Positions 10,706-23,689 are shown, numbered from the stretch's first letter. The stretch: 64,000 bases of DNA from Siphonodentalium dalli (GCA_032622095.1 CP136067.1:57205899-57269898), one strand, 5' to 3'. Notes: a model not told the origin generated them from the letters alone. A program made the numbers and translations.

Positions 10706-12627
10706 ATTAAATGTGAAAAGGGCCTCCCATAATCGACATAATAGAAAACATAGTAAGTGATGCGTAAAATTATACAGTAGAATACCACTCGTATTTCTTT
10801 CTCTACTGATGGGAGTTCAGTCACTTTTTAAAAAATATTTCCCGTAAATGGATGCCAGCAGTTTATCCAATCGGACAAAACGTTGTAACCTTGTGTCCTT
10901 AACCTTCAGAAAAACATTACAGGTAAATTTATATGCAGAAGATTCATTTTTATGTACACAATTCATAAGTTTGATAAATCGTTTAATAAAATTCCTAAAA
11001 ATGTTAAATCAAATCACCTTTGATCGCACCAGAGGTGTTTCTGTGAAGCTTGACGTGGGGTCTAACTAATGAAAGTCAATTTGCATTGCGATAATTCGCA
11101 GAATGTGTTTAACTGTGGAAATGGACTTAAATAACATTAAAAATTTAGCTCTATTTAGCTATGTGAGCTCAAATGAGCTATTTAGTTCATTTGGCACCTC
11201 TGAACGATTGAATCATGGTCGTCTGAACATTCACTTACTGTGACATAGTCATGTGAGCACAAATGAACTATTTCACTAATTAGTAATTTGCACCTGTGCC
11301 CAACCTGTTCAGGCAGATGTCAAATTATAAATGTCAATGTCAGTTTGCAACGAGTGGGGACAGGGTTCTGAATGACCAGCTTTCCAAACTTGTTTATTTA
11401 TCGCCAATATAGATGGATTTTGATGGTCATATTTGAGCATGCATGCTGTAGCCAGCTGTGGCTTATAAGACATGCACAGTAGAAAGCTACAGCGGCCAGG
11501 GAAATAAATGGCGATTATCACTATAAAACATTGTAGTATGTACTCCGACTCTGATTGGGGAATTTCTTATCAGGGAGATATTTTTTTAATACTGATCTCT
11601 GGGAACCCATAATATTCATTCCCAATTTGTTGGCATCAAACTAGAGATTTTATATCTATGATATATTTCTTGTTAGGTAAATAATTAAAGATACGGGTGG
11701 TGTTGGCGGTGAGTATGCTGTCAAAATATTCACCTCCGTCAAAAACCGCCATATACAGAAGTAATAGTAAAATATAGACAGACCTTGTTCTTATACCAAT
11801 CAGAAATATGGCATAAACAGTACGGTATGTTATTGTCAATTTGTTTTCCTTTGTTAATATGTAAACAAAAGCAAAAAACGTTATGTTACCTGGCTTTTGT
11901 TTAGATCCGGATATGGTAAACATAAAGAGCATTATTTGTTACTGTTTTCCTGATATGGAAATAATAAAGAGCGTTTATATCATGTGTGTGTGATTAACCA
12001 ATAGAATTGCACTGTGTTATATATACAGAAGCAAAACTTCTGTAACACGAGCAGGCTCTTGTTTACGTACACCATCGTACGCCTTGACGACAATATACTA
12101 TACACGCTGATTATGTTTGGCATATGAACAAAACTATATATATTTTAATATTCCTTCTGTTGATGGCGATTTGAACAAATATGAATATTTCTGCAATGAA
12201 CGCTGCCATTGCCTTTAAACTTATTTTGTAAAAAATATATATAAGTAATAAAGTATATCTTGTTTATATATGCCTATTTAGAGAAAGAGAGAGAGAGTAT
12301 ATGATCACATATCCTACATGTACACTTTTAAATATCAGATTTATGGAGGCATGGAGGCCATGGACTCAGTAGGAGTGTTAATTGCTTCAAGTTCAAATGT
12401 GGTAGTCGAAAATCTACGGGATACTAAAGATATCCCTTCAATGTATAGTCAATTTTGGACTACAAATGTGGTTGCTTCAGTGAGCAAGACCATTGGTGAA
12501 TAGATATAGCAACATTATGCCGATATAATATTGTCTATCATCCACCCTCCAAATTCTGAGTAGCGCCACCGGTACGATATTTAGTGACCACCAGCTGTGG
12601 CCGGCTGCAGCTTTCTGTTGCTTTCTA
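10706..12627. other. gene-free region
   Basis: No gene recognised. 11095-11310 is an inverted, diverged copy of 9455-9570 ('tgtggaaatgg', 'tttagctc', 'ggcacctc..gcccaacctgt'). A GA-rich microsatellite lies at about 12278-12297. Open frames at 11636-11932 and 12318-12503 show no family resemblance. Confidence 0.4.
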
Positions 12628-12945
12628 CCAGGTCAGGGAGAACCCAAAATCGATGTACTAAACCTCGATTTGTGTAAAAAACCTCGTTCGAGATCATGTG
12701 GCCACTGGTCAAAATACTCACCCATGATATACATGTAAGGGGAAACACTCTAAACCAAATATGATACTAATGCCAGTAATGGAAGTAGTAATATAGTGTG
12801 GAGTATTTCATCTTGCACTATGACTATGGTAGTGAGTCCGTGTAACTGATCACATGATCTCGAAGAACCTCGATCAAGGTTTTTAACACAAATCGAGGTT
12901 TAGTAATAGTACATCGATTTGGGGTTCTCCCTGACCTGTCTACTG
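12628..12945. mobile_element. MITE with ~80-bp terminal inverted repeats
   Basis: The left end 'ggtcagggagaaccc..aatcgatgtacta..aacctcgatttgtgt' is repeated in reverse complement at 12850-12945. The element is about 320 bp with no coding capacity, typical of a non-autonomous DNA transposon. No clean target duplication was identified, so the superfamily is open. Confidence 0.7.
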
Positions 12946-13079
12946 CGAATGCCTAGTCGGTTGTAACCTGTAATGCTCAAATACACCCGATAATAATTTC
13001 CCACACTCAAAAGAGTTGGAAATGCGGTTTTATAAAGTATAACTCTTAATGACTCCAGTGAGTCTAGAGTCTAGTCTAG

Positions 13080-14681
13080 TCTAACCTTCCACCCAAATGC
13101 GAAAACATCGGCAAACTGACAGTGACAGTGAATGGCGTCGAAGCCCTGCTGAAGAGGTTAAACCCAACCAAAGCCTCTGGCCCAGACGGTATCCCAAACT
13201 CCATCCTAAAGAAGTACGCAAAACAACTGGCACCTGCCTTCAGGCTCATATTCCAACTATCATTAGACACAGGCACATTGCCAAGGGACTGGCGCAGCGC
13301 CAACATAGCCTCAGTCTACAAAAAAGGAGACCGACATCAAGCGGAAAACTATCGTCCTGTGTCCCTAACATCAGTACCGTGCAAGCTACTAGAACACCTC
13401 ATATGCCGCCATATCCATGAACATCTGGAGAAGCACAACATACTAACAAAGCTAAACCATGGCTTTCGAAGGGGATATTCCTGCGAAACACAACTAGCAG
13501 TGACAACACAAGACATCCTACAATCACTTGACAACAAGAAGCAGATCGACGTGGCCATCCTTGATTTCTCCAAAGCTTTCGACACTGTGCCACACGACAG
13601 CCTATTGACCAAACTAAATCACTACGGTATCACAGGCCCGGTCAACAGATGGCTAGCATCCTTTCTGAAAGAAAGAAAGATGAGAGTTGCACTCGAGGGA
13701 TACTACTCAGAAGAAGTTGACGTGTTATCAGGAGTACCACAGGGAACAGTATTGGGACCGCTGCTCTTTCTCTGTCACATAAATGACCTACCGGACACAG
13801 TAACATCACAAGTCCGCCTATTCGCAGATGACTGCCTCCTGTACCGCCAGATAAACACCTACAAAGACCACGAAATATTGCAACAAGACCTACGCAAACT
13901 GGAACAATGGGCCACCAAATGGGGGATGCGCTTTAATCCAACTAAGTGCTACATTATGAGCCTAAAGCAGAAGACACAAAGATTTTACCAACTGGCAGGG
14001 CAGATACTCCAAGAAGTCACAAACAACCCGTACCTTGGCGTCCAATTCTCCAATGACATGCAGTGGCATCACCACATCGAGTCCACCACGAAGAAGGCAA
14101 ACTCCACCCTCGGCTTCCTTCGGCGTAATCTCAGGTACTGCCAAATGGATCTTAGAAAAACGGCATACATAGCATTAGTCCGCCCTCAGCTAGAGTATGC
14201 AGCAACAATCTGGGATCCTCACTATGAAAAGGACAAGACAAAGCTGGAGAAGGTGCAACGCAAAGGAGCAAGATTTATAAAACAGGACTACCGAACGAGA
14301 GAGAAAGGCTGTGTAACATCAATGCTAAGTGAACTTCAACTACCATCCCTAGAAGCAAGAAGAAAGGAACAGAGACTGACACTATTTTACAAAGTGGTAA
14401 AGGGATCAGCCCCGGGTATCAACTCCGAACACTACCTAAGAAACTACCGCCCAAAGAGGAAAAAGAAACCCACAAAATTCAAGGATTTTGTTAGTGACAA
14501 CATCGTGGAGAAACTAACCACAAATAACGAAAGTGCCTACGAACCAATTCATACAAACACAGACCAATACAGATATTCCTTCTTCCCGAGGACTGTACTT
14601 GACTGGAACAAACTGGACAACAGCACAGTCAATGCCGCCGACCTAGAAACATTCAAGGCGGCTCTGGAAGAACAAAAATAG
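13080..14681 (+). CDS. LINE reverse transcriptase, CR1/Jockey-like (5'-truncated, open)
   Basis: Open from 13080 to the stop at 14681, about 530 residues. This is the C-terminal half of a LINE ORF2. Reverse transcriptase landmarks appear in order: KASGPDGIPN, ENYRPVSLTSVPCKLLE, LDFSKAFDTVPHD, GVPQGTVLGPLLF, the catalytic FADD (about 13820-13831), and WGMRFNPTKC. After the RT comes the thumb-like YLGVQFS region and the long C-terminal domain usual for this group, ending shortly before the tail. There is no stop or frameshift in 1.6 kb, unlike every other LINE here, so the insertion is recent. The apurinic endonuclease is missing by truncation, so this copy cannot move alone. The first ATG is not meaningful because the frame enters from upstream. 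Confidence 0.92.
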   Translation, partial: SNLPPKCENIGKLTVTVNGVEALLKRLNPTKASGPDGIPNSILKKYAKQLAPAFRLIFQLSLDTGTLPRDWRSANIASVYKKGDRHQAENYRPVSLTSVPCKLLEHLICRHIHEHLEKHNILTKLNHGFRRGYSCETQLAVTTQDILQSLDNKKQIDVAILDFSKAFDTVPHDSLLTKLNHYGITGPVNRWLASFLKERKMRVALEGYYSEEVDVLSGVPQGTVLGPLLFLCHINDLPDTVTSQVRLFADDCLLYRQINTYKDHEILQQDLRKLEQWATKWGMRFNPTKCYIMSLKQKTQRFYQLAGQILQEVTNNPYLGVQFSNDMQWHHHIESTTKKANSTLGFLRRNLRYCQMDLRKTAYIALVRPQLEYAATIWDPHYEKDKTKLEKVQRKGARFIKQDYRTREKGCVTSMLSELQLPSLEARRKEQRLTLFYKVVKGSAPGINSEHYLRNYRPKRKKKPTKFKDFVSDNIVEKLTTNNESAYEPIHTNTDQYRYSFFPRTVLDWNKLDNSTVNAADLETFKAALEEQK

Positions 14682-14748
14682 CGCTCCTCACACCGTCCTG
14701 TAAAAGCCAGCTTTGGTCACTAGGACGTAACAACTACAGATACAGATA
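13080..14748 (+). mobile_element. 5'-truncated non-LTR retrotransposon (LINE)
   Basis: The unit starts inside the protein region just before the reverse transcriptase, next to a tctag microsatellite, and ends in a short tail of repeated acagat (14730-14748). Loss of the 5' endonuclease half and a simple-repeat tail fit target-primed insertion. GC content is clearly higher than in the flanks, suggesting a young copy. Confidence 0.85.
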
Positions 14749-15600
14749 CAGTCTTACTCTGAATCTGATCAATATCATGTTTTAACAACACGAATCACGA
14801 TGACACGAAAATAAGCAATACATGTATGCGATGCAACTAATTATTATATTTCCAAGGCAAAAATTAGGCTAAAAATGCTAAAATAACCAAGGTGAAGTAT
14901 AATCATACTCATAATTCCGTGTGTAGTTTTCTAAGTAATTCAAAAAATGTTCCTTCACACATTTTGGCAAATTTGACACATCAACATCTTGGGCAGATAC
15001 AAAATCAAAACAACTTCCGGATCAAAACGTGAAGCGAACATATTACTGAATACCGGAACATTTAGGGTGATCTCTTCCTTTATGTCCGTAAAAATCTACG
15101 GTAGCTGATTTAGGACATAAAAACAATATTGTGACATGGATCCGATTTAAAAAAAAAAAATGCCAATCATGTACATGTAAGATTAAATTACCATAAAGCA
15201 CCGGAAATATCAGAAAATAAAAAAAAACTAAATTAACACGTTGACTGCCACTAAGAGTTAACGCGCACGGTTGCATGCATGGAGACCGATACTACGAGTT
15301 AACTCATAGTGGTGTTCATACCACATACATAACCACATAAACTGAGAGCAATGTAAGTCTATGCGTCAATCCATGCCCACCTACCCCATTGGTCGATTGC
15401 AAATATATAATTACAATGGCTTGAGATAAAGGGCCATTCTCAGGTAACCGGGACCAAAGCAACAAAAAAAAATCGAACAATTAATTTTCGTAAACAGTTG
15501 TCAACATTATTTATTTGTGAAGTTGGGTATCCATTGTACATTTAACAGAAGTGGTTAACATATCGATGATATATTCCTATAAAATATGACTCCATGAAGA
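14749..15600. other. gene-free region
   Basis: No gene recognised. A decayed 'actacgagttaactcatag' near 15290 resembles the palindromes at 23690-24445. Confidence 0.35.
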
Positions 15601-16334
15601 TGGTACCCGCATTTTCAGGGTGCGACAGATACGTTACCACAGCATCATTCTAGATAACATCGGTTTTTCTATCTAAGAGGATTTCTGCTATGCACAATAA
15701 GATGTAATGCTCATATCAGTCCACAAGTTGCATATATTGACTGAAAAATCATATCTGGTATGGAATACTTTTTATTTATGGACCATATATACACGAATTC
15801 TACGCGAATCGTGACTTATTTTCAACCATTTCAGGAAAACATAACACACAGTTCGTGTGTCCTACATTATTATGAGCGTCGTGGACAAATGTTTCAATGT
15901 ACATGTGATTCCACACACTGGGGTTTACAAGGAACCAAAATTATCTGAAATAGCTTTATTTTTCCCCAAGATATGCGTTGGTACATCGGCCAAGTTTTAG
16001 GTAACGTATCTGTCGCTATATAACAGAAAATTATATTTTCTCAGTTTCAAAACTGGCATTGTACTACATGAATATGCCACAGTATGTTTGCTTCCTTTGG
16101 TACATATTTGTAACAAAATAGCTTGTATTGGATGCAAAAGCAAACAGATAGATCAATATATTATATACATGCATGCACTCTATATTTAAATCTTCACTGA
16201 TATATTGAATATTGAATAGTTTGTAAAAAGTCTGATTATCGACTTAATAGTAGGTATCCAAATAGTTCTAGGCCAGTATTGAACAACATAATAAATATTT
16301 CTAAATACCGGTATTTAAAAACGTCCGTCCGCGG

Positions 16335-17350
16335 GACACCCACCTAATGGAGTAGATTAGTAAACGAATTGTTCACTTCGTGACTAAAGCATGAAATTTT
16401 GACATACCAATTGATATTAGATATGGAGCCACGCTGAAATTTCACTTTAACCCCTCTTTTAAATTTAAAGAGCGTTTCGTGGTTATATAATTTAATAAAT
16501 GTCACAATTAATCTTACCATGGAATCTGCGCTTGAAATTAGGCATATACAGTAAGAATGACTCAGCACGATATAATGGCACATTTTTAGGGCGAAATTGG
16601 AACTCCCCGTTCAAGAAGACTGTCAAAATGGCAGCCGTAAGTGGAACATTTGACGTTTTTTCACTGATATCTTTCAGACCAGTTTCTTCTGAATTGAACT
16701 GGTTCGGAAATGTGACTTTATTTTGTATTGTTCATGTTAATTGGTCACTGGAGCAATGAAATATGACATTCGTTGGATCCCAGCCCCTTCCGATCCCTCA
16801 ATAATTTGATTTTACAGAACGCGGTATGAAATTTTACCAAAAATCGCCATTGGGATTCTAGTCATATTTCAACAAGAAATGAGCAGAACTGTGCAAATTA
16901 AGTGAGGCTTACCATTACTTATGAAAATTTCAACTCAATGGAACCAAAATTGTCACTTTGGCTAACAATGGCTGTCAAATGACGGCTAAAATATTATACA
17001 GGTAAATGGTAAATGGTAAATATTGTCCCGTCGTGCCACGCAATCGCTTGAATGTTGTGGATGATGAACAAAATAGGCTGTTCTGTCATATATACATTGA
17101 ATACTAACATTTATGATGCATCTTGGATAAGTATTACTATTATATTACCAAAATTATTGAAATTTTCTCTCGAAATCGGGAAAACAAAAACTTTTCAGGT
17201 TTGCACCATTTTTTCAAGTAAAATGGAACTATCTTTTGTGTTTATTGTTTTGATCCGTCTTAAATGCGTAACACTGAAGTGTTTTTAGAAAAATATACTC
17301 AAGCTGGCTTTCAAAATGTCCACGAAATTTGGTAGAAAATTTGATATTTT
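16335..17350 (+). repeat. left inverted arm, repeat family R1
   Basis: It pairs in reverse complement with 19385-20465 over about 1 kb. Matching pieces are the outer 'gtagattag', 'gctgaaatttcactttaac', 'ggaactcccc', 'atcccagccccttccgatcc' and the inner 'tcaagtaaaatggaac'. Family members also lie at 7868 and 44880. No protein is encoded. Confidence 0.85.
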
Positions 17351-17769
17351 CAAATGAGCAGAACTCTGAAACTGAACTGGCATAATTATGTGGCTACTCT
17401 GGCCCAATAACATGTGCAACCATTATAGGTAAGTGGATGTCAGACCAGGTAACACGTCTATCAGGATAGGTGTCTTAATACCTATTACTCTAGAATGACA
17501 GAGAAATAGCCAACTTAAAACACTGGCGGGTGGACCAGATTACTTTTTAGAAAGTCAAACAAAGAGATGAGTAAAAAACTGCTTAATAACATCAAATTCT
17601 GAGTCCTTGGCATCAAGATTGATTTACTAATGTCAGGAAAACAGATTCCTCCATTGTGCATATAAAAGGCCACCAAGATGAAGAACTCTCTGAAATTACA
17701 TCCCAATCGATTAACATATGCTTATTATTATGGAAAGTGATAGCCACCAAAGGTCCAACTGCACTACTC

Positions 17770-19220
17770 TCCCCTGACCATACAACCATGTTATATATAC
17801 ATAAACACCACACAAATGACCATGCAGCCACTCGCTTTATACACACACACCTCACCCACGACCATACAAGGACACTTGGGTTTACCCGTAAACCACACAC
17901 ATGACTATACAGCCATGAGTCAACCATTCAGGTACACCAGATATACTCCTACACTTCACTCATGACTATACAGTCGTTCAATCGTGATCATACAATCACT
18001 TGTATACATATTCACCTCATCATTGGCTATACAATAACTCCCTGTATATATATTTGCCACATTTATGGCCATATATCCACTCAAGATATACATATACACT
18101 GCAACCATAACCATAGAGTAACTCCCGGTATGCATATACACATCGCCAATGGTCATACAGCCCTTGTATATATACAAATGCCCCGCACACATGGCCATTC
18201 ACACACTCCAGGCTTGAATATACTCCCCACTCAAGACAATTCAGCACTCGTAGCATACCCATACACAACATTTGTGGTCATACAATCACTCCTTGTTTAC
18301 CAACTTCACCTCACCATTGGCCATACGATCACTCCCTGTGTACATATTGACCACACCCATATAGCCAATAAATATATACAATGTACACACACACCCCACC
18401 AATGCCTATCATAGAATCACTCCAGGTATACATCGACACCTCACCATTGACCCTACATACCTTCTAGATATAGCAATACCTCGCATAGTACCTCACCATT
18501 GGCCATACAGTCACTCCTGTATACATTTTCTTTCCACCCATGACCATATACCCACTCAAGATATACATATACACCCCACTCATGACCATAAGGTCAATCC
18601 ATGTATACATATACACCTCACCAATGAATATACCAATATCACGCACGACCATTCGTACACTCCAGATTTACATATATACATCGCCCATGACAATTCAGCC
18701 ACTCGATGTATACTCAATCACCCCATTCATGATCATACAGCTATTCTCTGTATACATATACATCCACCAATGATAATACAGCCACGGCAGAGATGATTAT
18801 ACATCACATATACAACCATGACCACAAGGACACTCCATGTATACTCCAGGTATGCATATACACTTCAACAATCATTACCGTACTGTCATTCCATGTACAC
18901 CTATACACATTGCACATAAGCATATATAAAATCACTGCCTATTTATTCATACACCTACAGTCCCACACGTGATCATACAGCCATCATATGTATAAATATA
19001 CACCCTTCCTTGACAATAGTCACTCATGTATATCCCATGTATATCCCACACATGACCATACAGTCACTCTATATATACATAAACAACACACAGATGAACA
19101 TACTGCTACTATCAGTATACACATAAACCACTTCAATAACCATACAAATAATCCTTGTATAGCTATTCACATTCACCTCACACATGACCATACAGTCACC
19201 CCTTGTATACCTATATAGTA
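17770..19220 (+). repeat. 42-43-bp minisatellite array
   Basis: A core near 'catgaccatacagtcactc..tgtatacatatacac' recurs every 42-43 bases (for example 17775, 17818, 17860, 17903, then about 18025, 18065, 18108, 18150, 18192). About 30 diverged units are present, with occasional irregular spacing. Because 42 is a multiple of three, long repeat-shadow frames rich in HTI/HIH appear; they are not genes. Confidence 0.9.
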
Positions 19221-19384
19221 GCAAAATTCCATATTACAGTGCATCATTTAAAATGAATTTGTCATGCCCCAGAAGGTACAGGGACAACGAGAATGAAACA
19301 TGTAGTAGTCAGTAGATTAAGAAACATGGTTAATCACTAAGTGTTACAATTTTTTTGCTAACTCTTTGGAACAGAGAATACTGC

Positions 19385-20465
19385 TCTGGATATATGTAAA
19401 AAATAATTTTTTTTATCAAATGTGGTTGCCATTTTGGAAGCCATCTTGAGTAATTTTGTATAAAAACACATTAGTGTGACGCATTTATTAAGACATATCA
19501 AGAACAATAAACATCTTTTATACCAAAGATAGTTCCATTTACTTGAATAAATGTCCAAGCCAGAATAGTAATTTTTTGCCGATATTGATTTGTGTCAAAC
19601 TTGTGATAAAAAATCCAATAATTCTCGTAATGTCAGTGGTTACATTAGTAACACTTAACCAATGTGCATCAGAAATGTTAACATAAGACAGCATAGCCAA
19701 TTGTATTCGCCAATCACAACTTGTAAGCGATTACATGGCATGATGGGGAAATATTTACCATTTTCCAGGTTTTGGCTGCCATTTTGGCAGCCATTTTCAG
19801 ACAAAGTGACAATTTTTGTTCCATTGAGTTCAAATATTCATAAGTAATTGTATGCCTCGCTTAGTTCGCACAGTTCTGTCAATTTCTTGTTAAAATATGA
19901 CCAGAATCCTAACGGTGATTTTTCGTGAAATTTCATACCGAGTTCTCTATAATCGAATTATTGGGGGATTGGAAGGGACTAGGATCACACGAATGGTATA
20001 TTTCATTGCTCTAATGATAACTTAACACACACAATACCAAATAAAGTCACATTTCCGAACCAGTTCCATAAAGCAAAACCTGATCTAGAAGATATTTAGT
20101 GAAAAAACGTCAAATTTACTCTTTCAGCTGCCATTTTGATGGCCATCTTGGACGGGGAGTTCCAATTTTACCCTAAAAATGTGGCATTATATCTGTCAGA
20201 GTCATACTTACTGAATATGCCTAATTTTAAATCGCATATTTCATGGTAAGATTAATTGCGACATTTAATAAATTATATAATCACGAAACGCTCTTTAAAT
20301 AAGGAAAACCCATTAAAAGGGGGGTTAAAGTGAAATTTCAGCGTGGCCCCATATCTAATATAAATAAGTATGTGAATATATACATGTGTGCAAAGTTTCA
20401 TGCTTTAGTCACAATTTGAACAATTGCCTTGAAAATTTGACTTAATCTACTCCACTAACTCTATT
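19385..20465 (-). repeat. right inverted arm, repeat family R1
   Basis: Reverse complement of 16335-17350, ending in 'ctaatctactccacta'. The arms have diverged by substitutions and small indels, so the inversion is old. A C-run of about 17 follows at 20507. Confidence 0.85.
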
Positions 20466-21088
20466 GGGCCTACGAACAAGTGTCTGCAAATTTTTGTCCG
20501 ACCCCACCCCCGCCCCCCCCCCCCCCTCAGGGCCCACGCAATTTTTAAAGACCACGTAGGCCTAATTGTATATTTCTGTGGCATTATATACCCTAAGGAC
20601 CTATAATAATAACAATAGAACATTTAACTGTGTCAATTAAAACAATCCTAACAGTCATATTGATGTTTTCTTCGGCTTACGAACACGATTGCATAATCGG
20701 TAACGTATCTGTCGCGGTAACGTATCTGTCGAATCGAAACGTTTTTAGCAGCTGTGGCTATTGGTGAATACTAAAAGCTTCCAAACTATATTGTTAAATG
20801 ATCCCAGCCGAACCTGTTATATGATAGAAAATACCAATCGGCAAGGTTTAAGACGTTTATTGAGATATGGCACTAAATGTTGGTAACGTATCTGTCGAAA
20901 AGTAACGTACCACTCCGTGGGCCGAGGCTATGTATCGCTAGCATTTCTTGCACAAATTGTCGAGCAAGTTTTCGATATTACATACTCAAAGACATCCATG
21001 GGACGGATGTATGGACACAACTTGCAAACCTGATACACATTTTACTTATTGACAAGGCGCAACTTTTGACTTGGTAACGTATCTGTCG

Positions 21089-21554
21089 CGACGATTTGCG
21101 ACAACAACATATCGTGGTGTAAAATATACCGTTCCTGCTAAATTTATGCCACCAACTACGTTCTAACATTGTCACGACTACAGATACGTCGACAAACCCA
21201 ATACAAGTCCAATGTAGCCATTTTTATGAGTTGTAGGATTAAATAAATTATTCCAACCGAGCTTGCGACAGGCTCTTTTGGTTGGATATGGGGTATATAT
21301 CGCTACAGGGTGTCAAAATTATCATGGCGTTTTATCCACATTGTTTAAAATAAATCACAACTGGTTCGTTTCAACCGGAGAGGAACATTTTTGAACACGA
21401 AAATGGTAGTTTTTATGTTGAAAGTGGTGTGCGACAGGTAAAACCCGTATTGGTCCCTGTTATCTGAGAATGGCTCTACAACGATTCCCACATCCCGATC
21501 AAGGGGTGAAGTTTGAAATATTGCTAGGACACTCCAACTCACCAGGACCTCTTC
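21089..21554. other. gene-free region
   Basis: Nothing recognised beyond a decayed 'cagatacgtcgac' near 21182. Confidence 0.35.
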
Positions 21555-22566
21555 TGTAGGGTAATGTGGGGCATAATGAGACACATTATAAGCACATTTA
21601 GACCCCACCATGCCACTAAATTATTAAACTAAAAGTTAGATAAATAATTCTAGTAGGCCTATACATGTTATTACTTACACTTGCCTGAGAAGCACCAATT
21701 TCTGAACACCATTACTCCCCGTCGACCTACCCAATCCGTCGCATTATGCCCCATACATGGGGTACAATGAGACACATTTGACATTACAACATCTGCATAT
21801 ATACCGAACTTAATAAATACAAGACCGCCAGCAGTATATTTTCTTTTGTGGATTGAAAGAATGTATAAGCGTTATTTAAAGTCATAGCAGCAGACCAATG
21901 GGACATTTTATTGATTTCTATGGCGGGTAAAAATAGCACCATAAAGTTTGATTTCAGGAAAATGGCCGGGGAGGGTTAACAATAAATATTTTTCTATATC
22001 ATGTTTAAATGTTTGGGAAGGATCGAATATGTTTGTTTTTATTTATTTTCTTTTGAACTAAGGTTACGATAAGATTTATTTTTCCATGTTTGATTTGCGA
22101 TATGCCTAATCAGATTTTTTTTTCTCGTACTGGTTGTACTCGAGTGTCGCATTATGCCCCACAACCAGACAACCTGCCTCTCCCCCAATATGAGTGAATG
22201 TGAATAACCGGTGTACATATAACTGATCAAATTACTATAGAACTTGTCTTACTTTACCAAAATACGCATGTAGTTTTGGTGGTAATGGTAAGATGTTTTC
22301 GTTTTTACATGTACAATACCTACCGAAAGTTAAAACAATTCAAAAATGGGGGTCACCAAATGTGGGTACCCCTACTCCGGCGTTTCGCATTTGAGATTAA
22401 ACAGTCATAATGATGTCGGTCCAATTGGGATGTCCACTTCTATGATTGGTCTTACTAAAAATAATAAATATGCGATTCAACTTCAGTCATGGAAAAACAT
22501 ATGGCCTGTTAACGACCGTCTGTCGCATTATGCCCCGCGTCGCATTATGCCCCACATTACCCTACA
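21555..22566. mobile_element. 1-kb non-autonomous DNA element with TIRs and iterated motif
   Basis: The ends are TGTAGGGTAATGTGGGGCAT and its reverse complement, about 29 bases with one mismatch. The subterminal 16-mer TGTCGCATTATGCCCC is repeated at 21738-21752, 22145-22160, 22521-22536 and 22538-22553, and inverted with one change at 21570-21585. No transposase frame is present. Flanks share only 'tc', so the superfamily is unresolved. Confidence 0.8.
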
Positions 22567-22906
22567 TCCATGACCCATGGTAGACAGGTGCAAATAGACA
22601 TTTCTCGGACAACATAGAGGGCTTTCGTTGCATAAAACAATACTCAGCTAGCTCTAGATTGTTCAGGTTTCATTTGAAGCTTTTGGCCATAAAGTCATAA
22701 TATAATACACCCTGGGGCATTGTTAGAGGCATGGGCATGCAAGCGACTGAAAGGTCCACAAAACATCTAAGCTTGGCTGTGTAACATGTAATAGAACAAC
22801 ATTTACATGTATGTTGAAATTAGTTAGAAATGAGCGCCCTGCTTCAGTGGTCTAATGTCTAAATTCTAACAAATCTTATTATCAGCTGTAGTTCTATATA
22901 TGTTTA

Positions 22907-23372
22907 CTAGCTGGTGGGCCCGACTTCGTCCGGGCTGTTTCCCCTTTGCTTTCCGGCGAAAGGCGCGATTTGACCTTTAATTGACCATTTTGAAGGTCAA
23001 GGTAAGGTCGGGGTCACGGTTTGACCCGTCCAAAACACTCCCCGGACAAAATTATCCCTAGGTATCAAATTTCGTCGAAATCCGTCCGTTTTACCCAATT
23101 TGACCTTGAATTTACCATTTTGAAGGTCAAGGTCGGGTCGGATACGATTTGACCCGTTCAAAATACTCCCCGGACAAAAGTACCACTAGGTATCAAATTT
23201 CGTCGAAATCCGTCCGTTTTACCCGATTTGACCTTGAATTGACCATTTTGGAGATCAAGGTCAGGTCGGGGTCACGATTTGACCCGTCCAAAACACTCCC
23301 TGGACAAAAGTATCCCTAGGTATCAAATTTCGTCGAAATCCGTCGGGCAGTTTTCCCGGCCATTGCTAACAA

Positions 23373-23405
<33 letters not shown>

Positions 23406-23426
23406 AGTCCCAAAATATATATTAGA
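22907..23426 (-). mobile_element. non-autonomous Helitron, 520 bp
   Basis: On the minus strand the unit begins TCTAATATATATTTTGGG after an A and ends in CTAG before a T, the A|TC...CTRR|T arrangement of Helitrons. A GC hairpin, GCCCGGACGAAGTCGGGC, sits 11 bases before CTAG (plus-strand 22918-22935). A cagacagacagac simple repeat lies near the 5' end. The interior holds three tandem ~120-bp units (about 22965-23345) around 'atcaaatttcgtcgaaatcc'. No RepHel protein is present. Confidence 0.88.
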
Positions 23427-23689
23427 TTACACATCTCATACTTATAACTGGATACATTTTGACAGTAGGATAATTCAGATATAGTGTCAGAGGCTGCTCG
23501 AAACTCGAGCTAGCCCTACATCAAGTGCATGCACAAGCGGATAAATGTGGCTTGTTTAATCATGCATACAAGTTTGTTTCCCTGGCTATGTGTGTACCAG
23601 TGTGTATATATAAATTCATTCATCATGTTTTATAGTATTTTAGTCAACCAAAATCTGGTTTTATGATGTTGAAACGTGATATAAAGCTA

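Larger units (their letters stand above)
15623..21088. mobile_element. layered inverted structure bounded by iterated GGTAACGTATCTGTCG
   Basis: The 16-mer GGTAACGTATCTGTCG occurs exactly at 15623-15638 (minus), 16000-16015, 20699-20714, 20716-20731, 20882-20897 and 21073-21088, with a decayed copy near 21175. The outermost copies point in opposite directions. Inside lie two inverted 1-kb arms and a minisatellite. A large non-autonomous DNA element with subterminal binding-site repeats is a reasonable reading, but exact termini and a target duplication were not found. Confidence 0.45.

Noticed and set aside
13097-13612. Alternative frames in the first LINE
   Set aside because: Contained within the intact reverse transcriptase frame.
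17656-18773. Several 60-150-codon frames on both strands rich in HTI, HIH and IYIY
   Set aside because: They are the 42-bp minisatellite read as 14-codon repeats; they shift with unit irregularities.
17770-19220. CRISPR-like regular array
   Set aside because: The whole unit repeats with gradual divergence; there are no constant repeats with unique spacers, and the context is eukaryotic.
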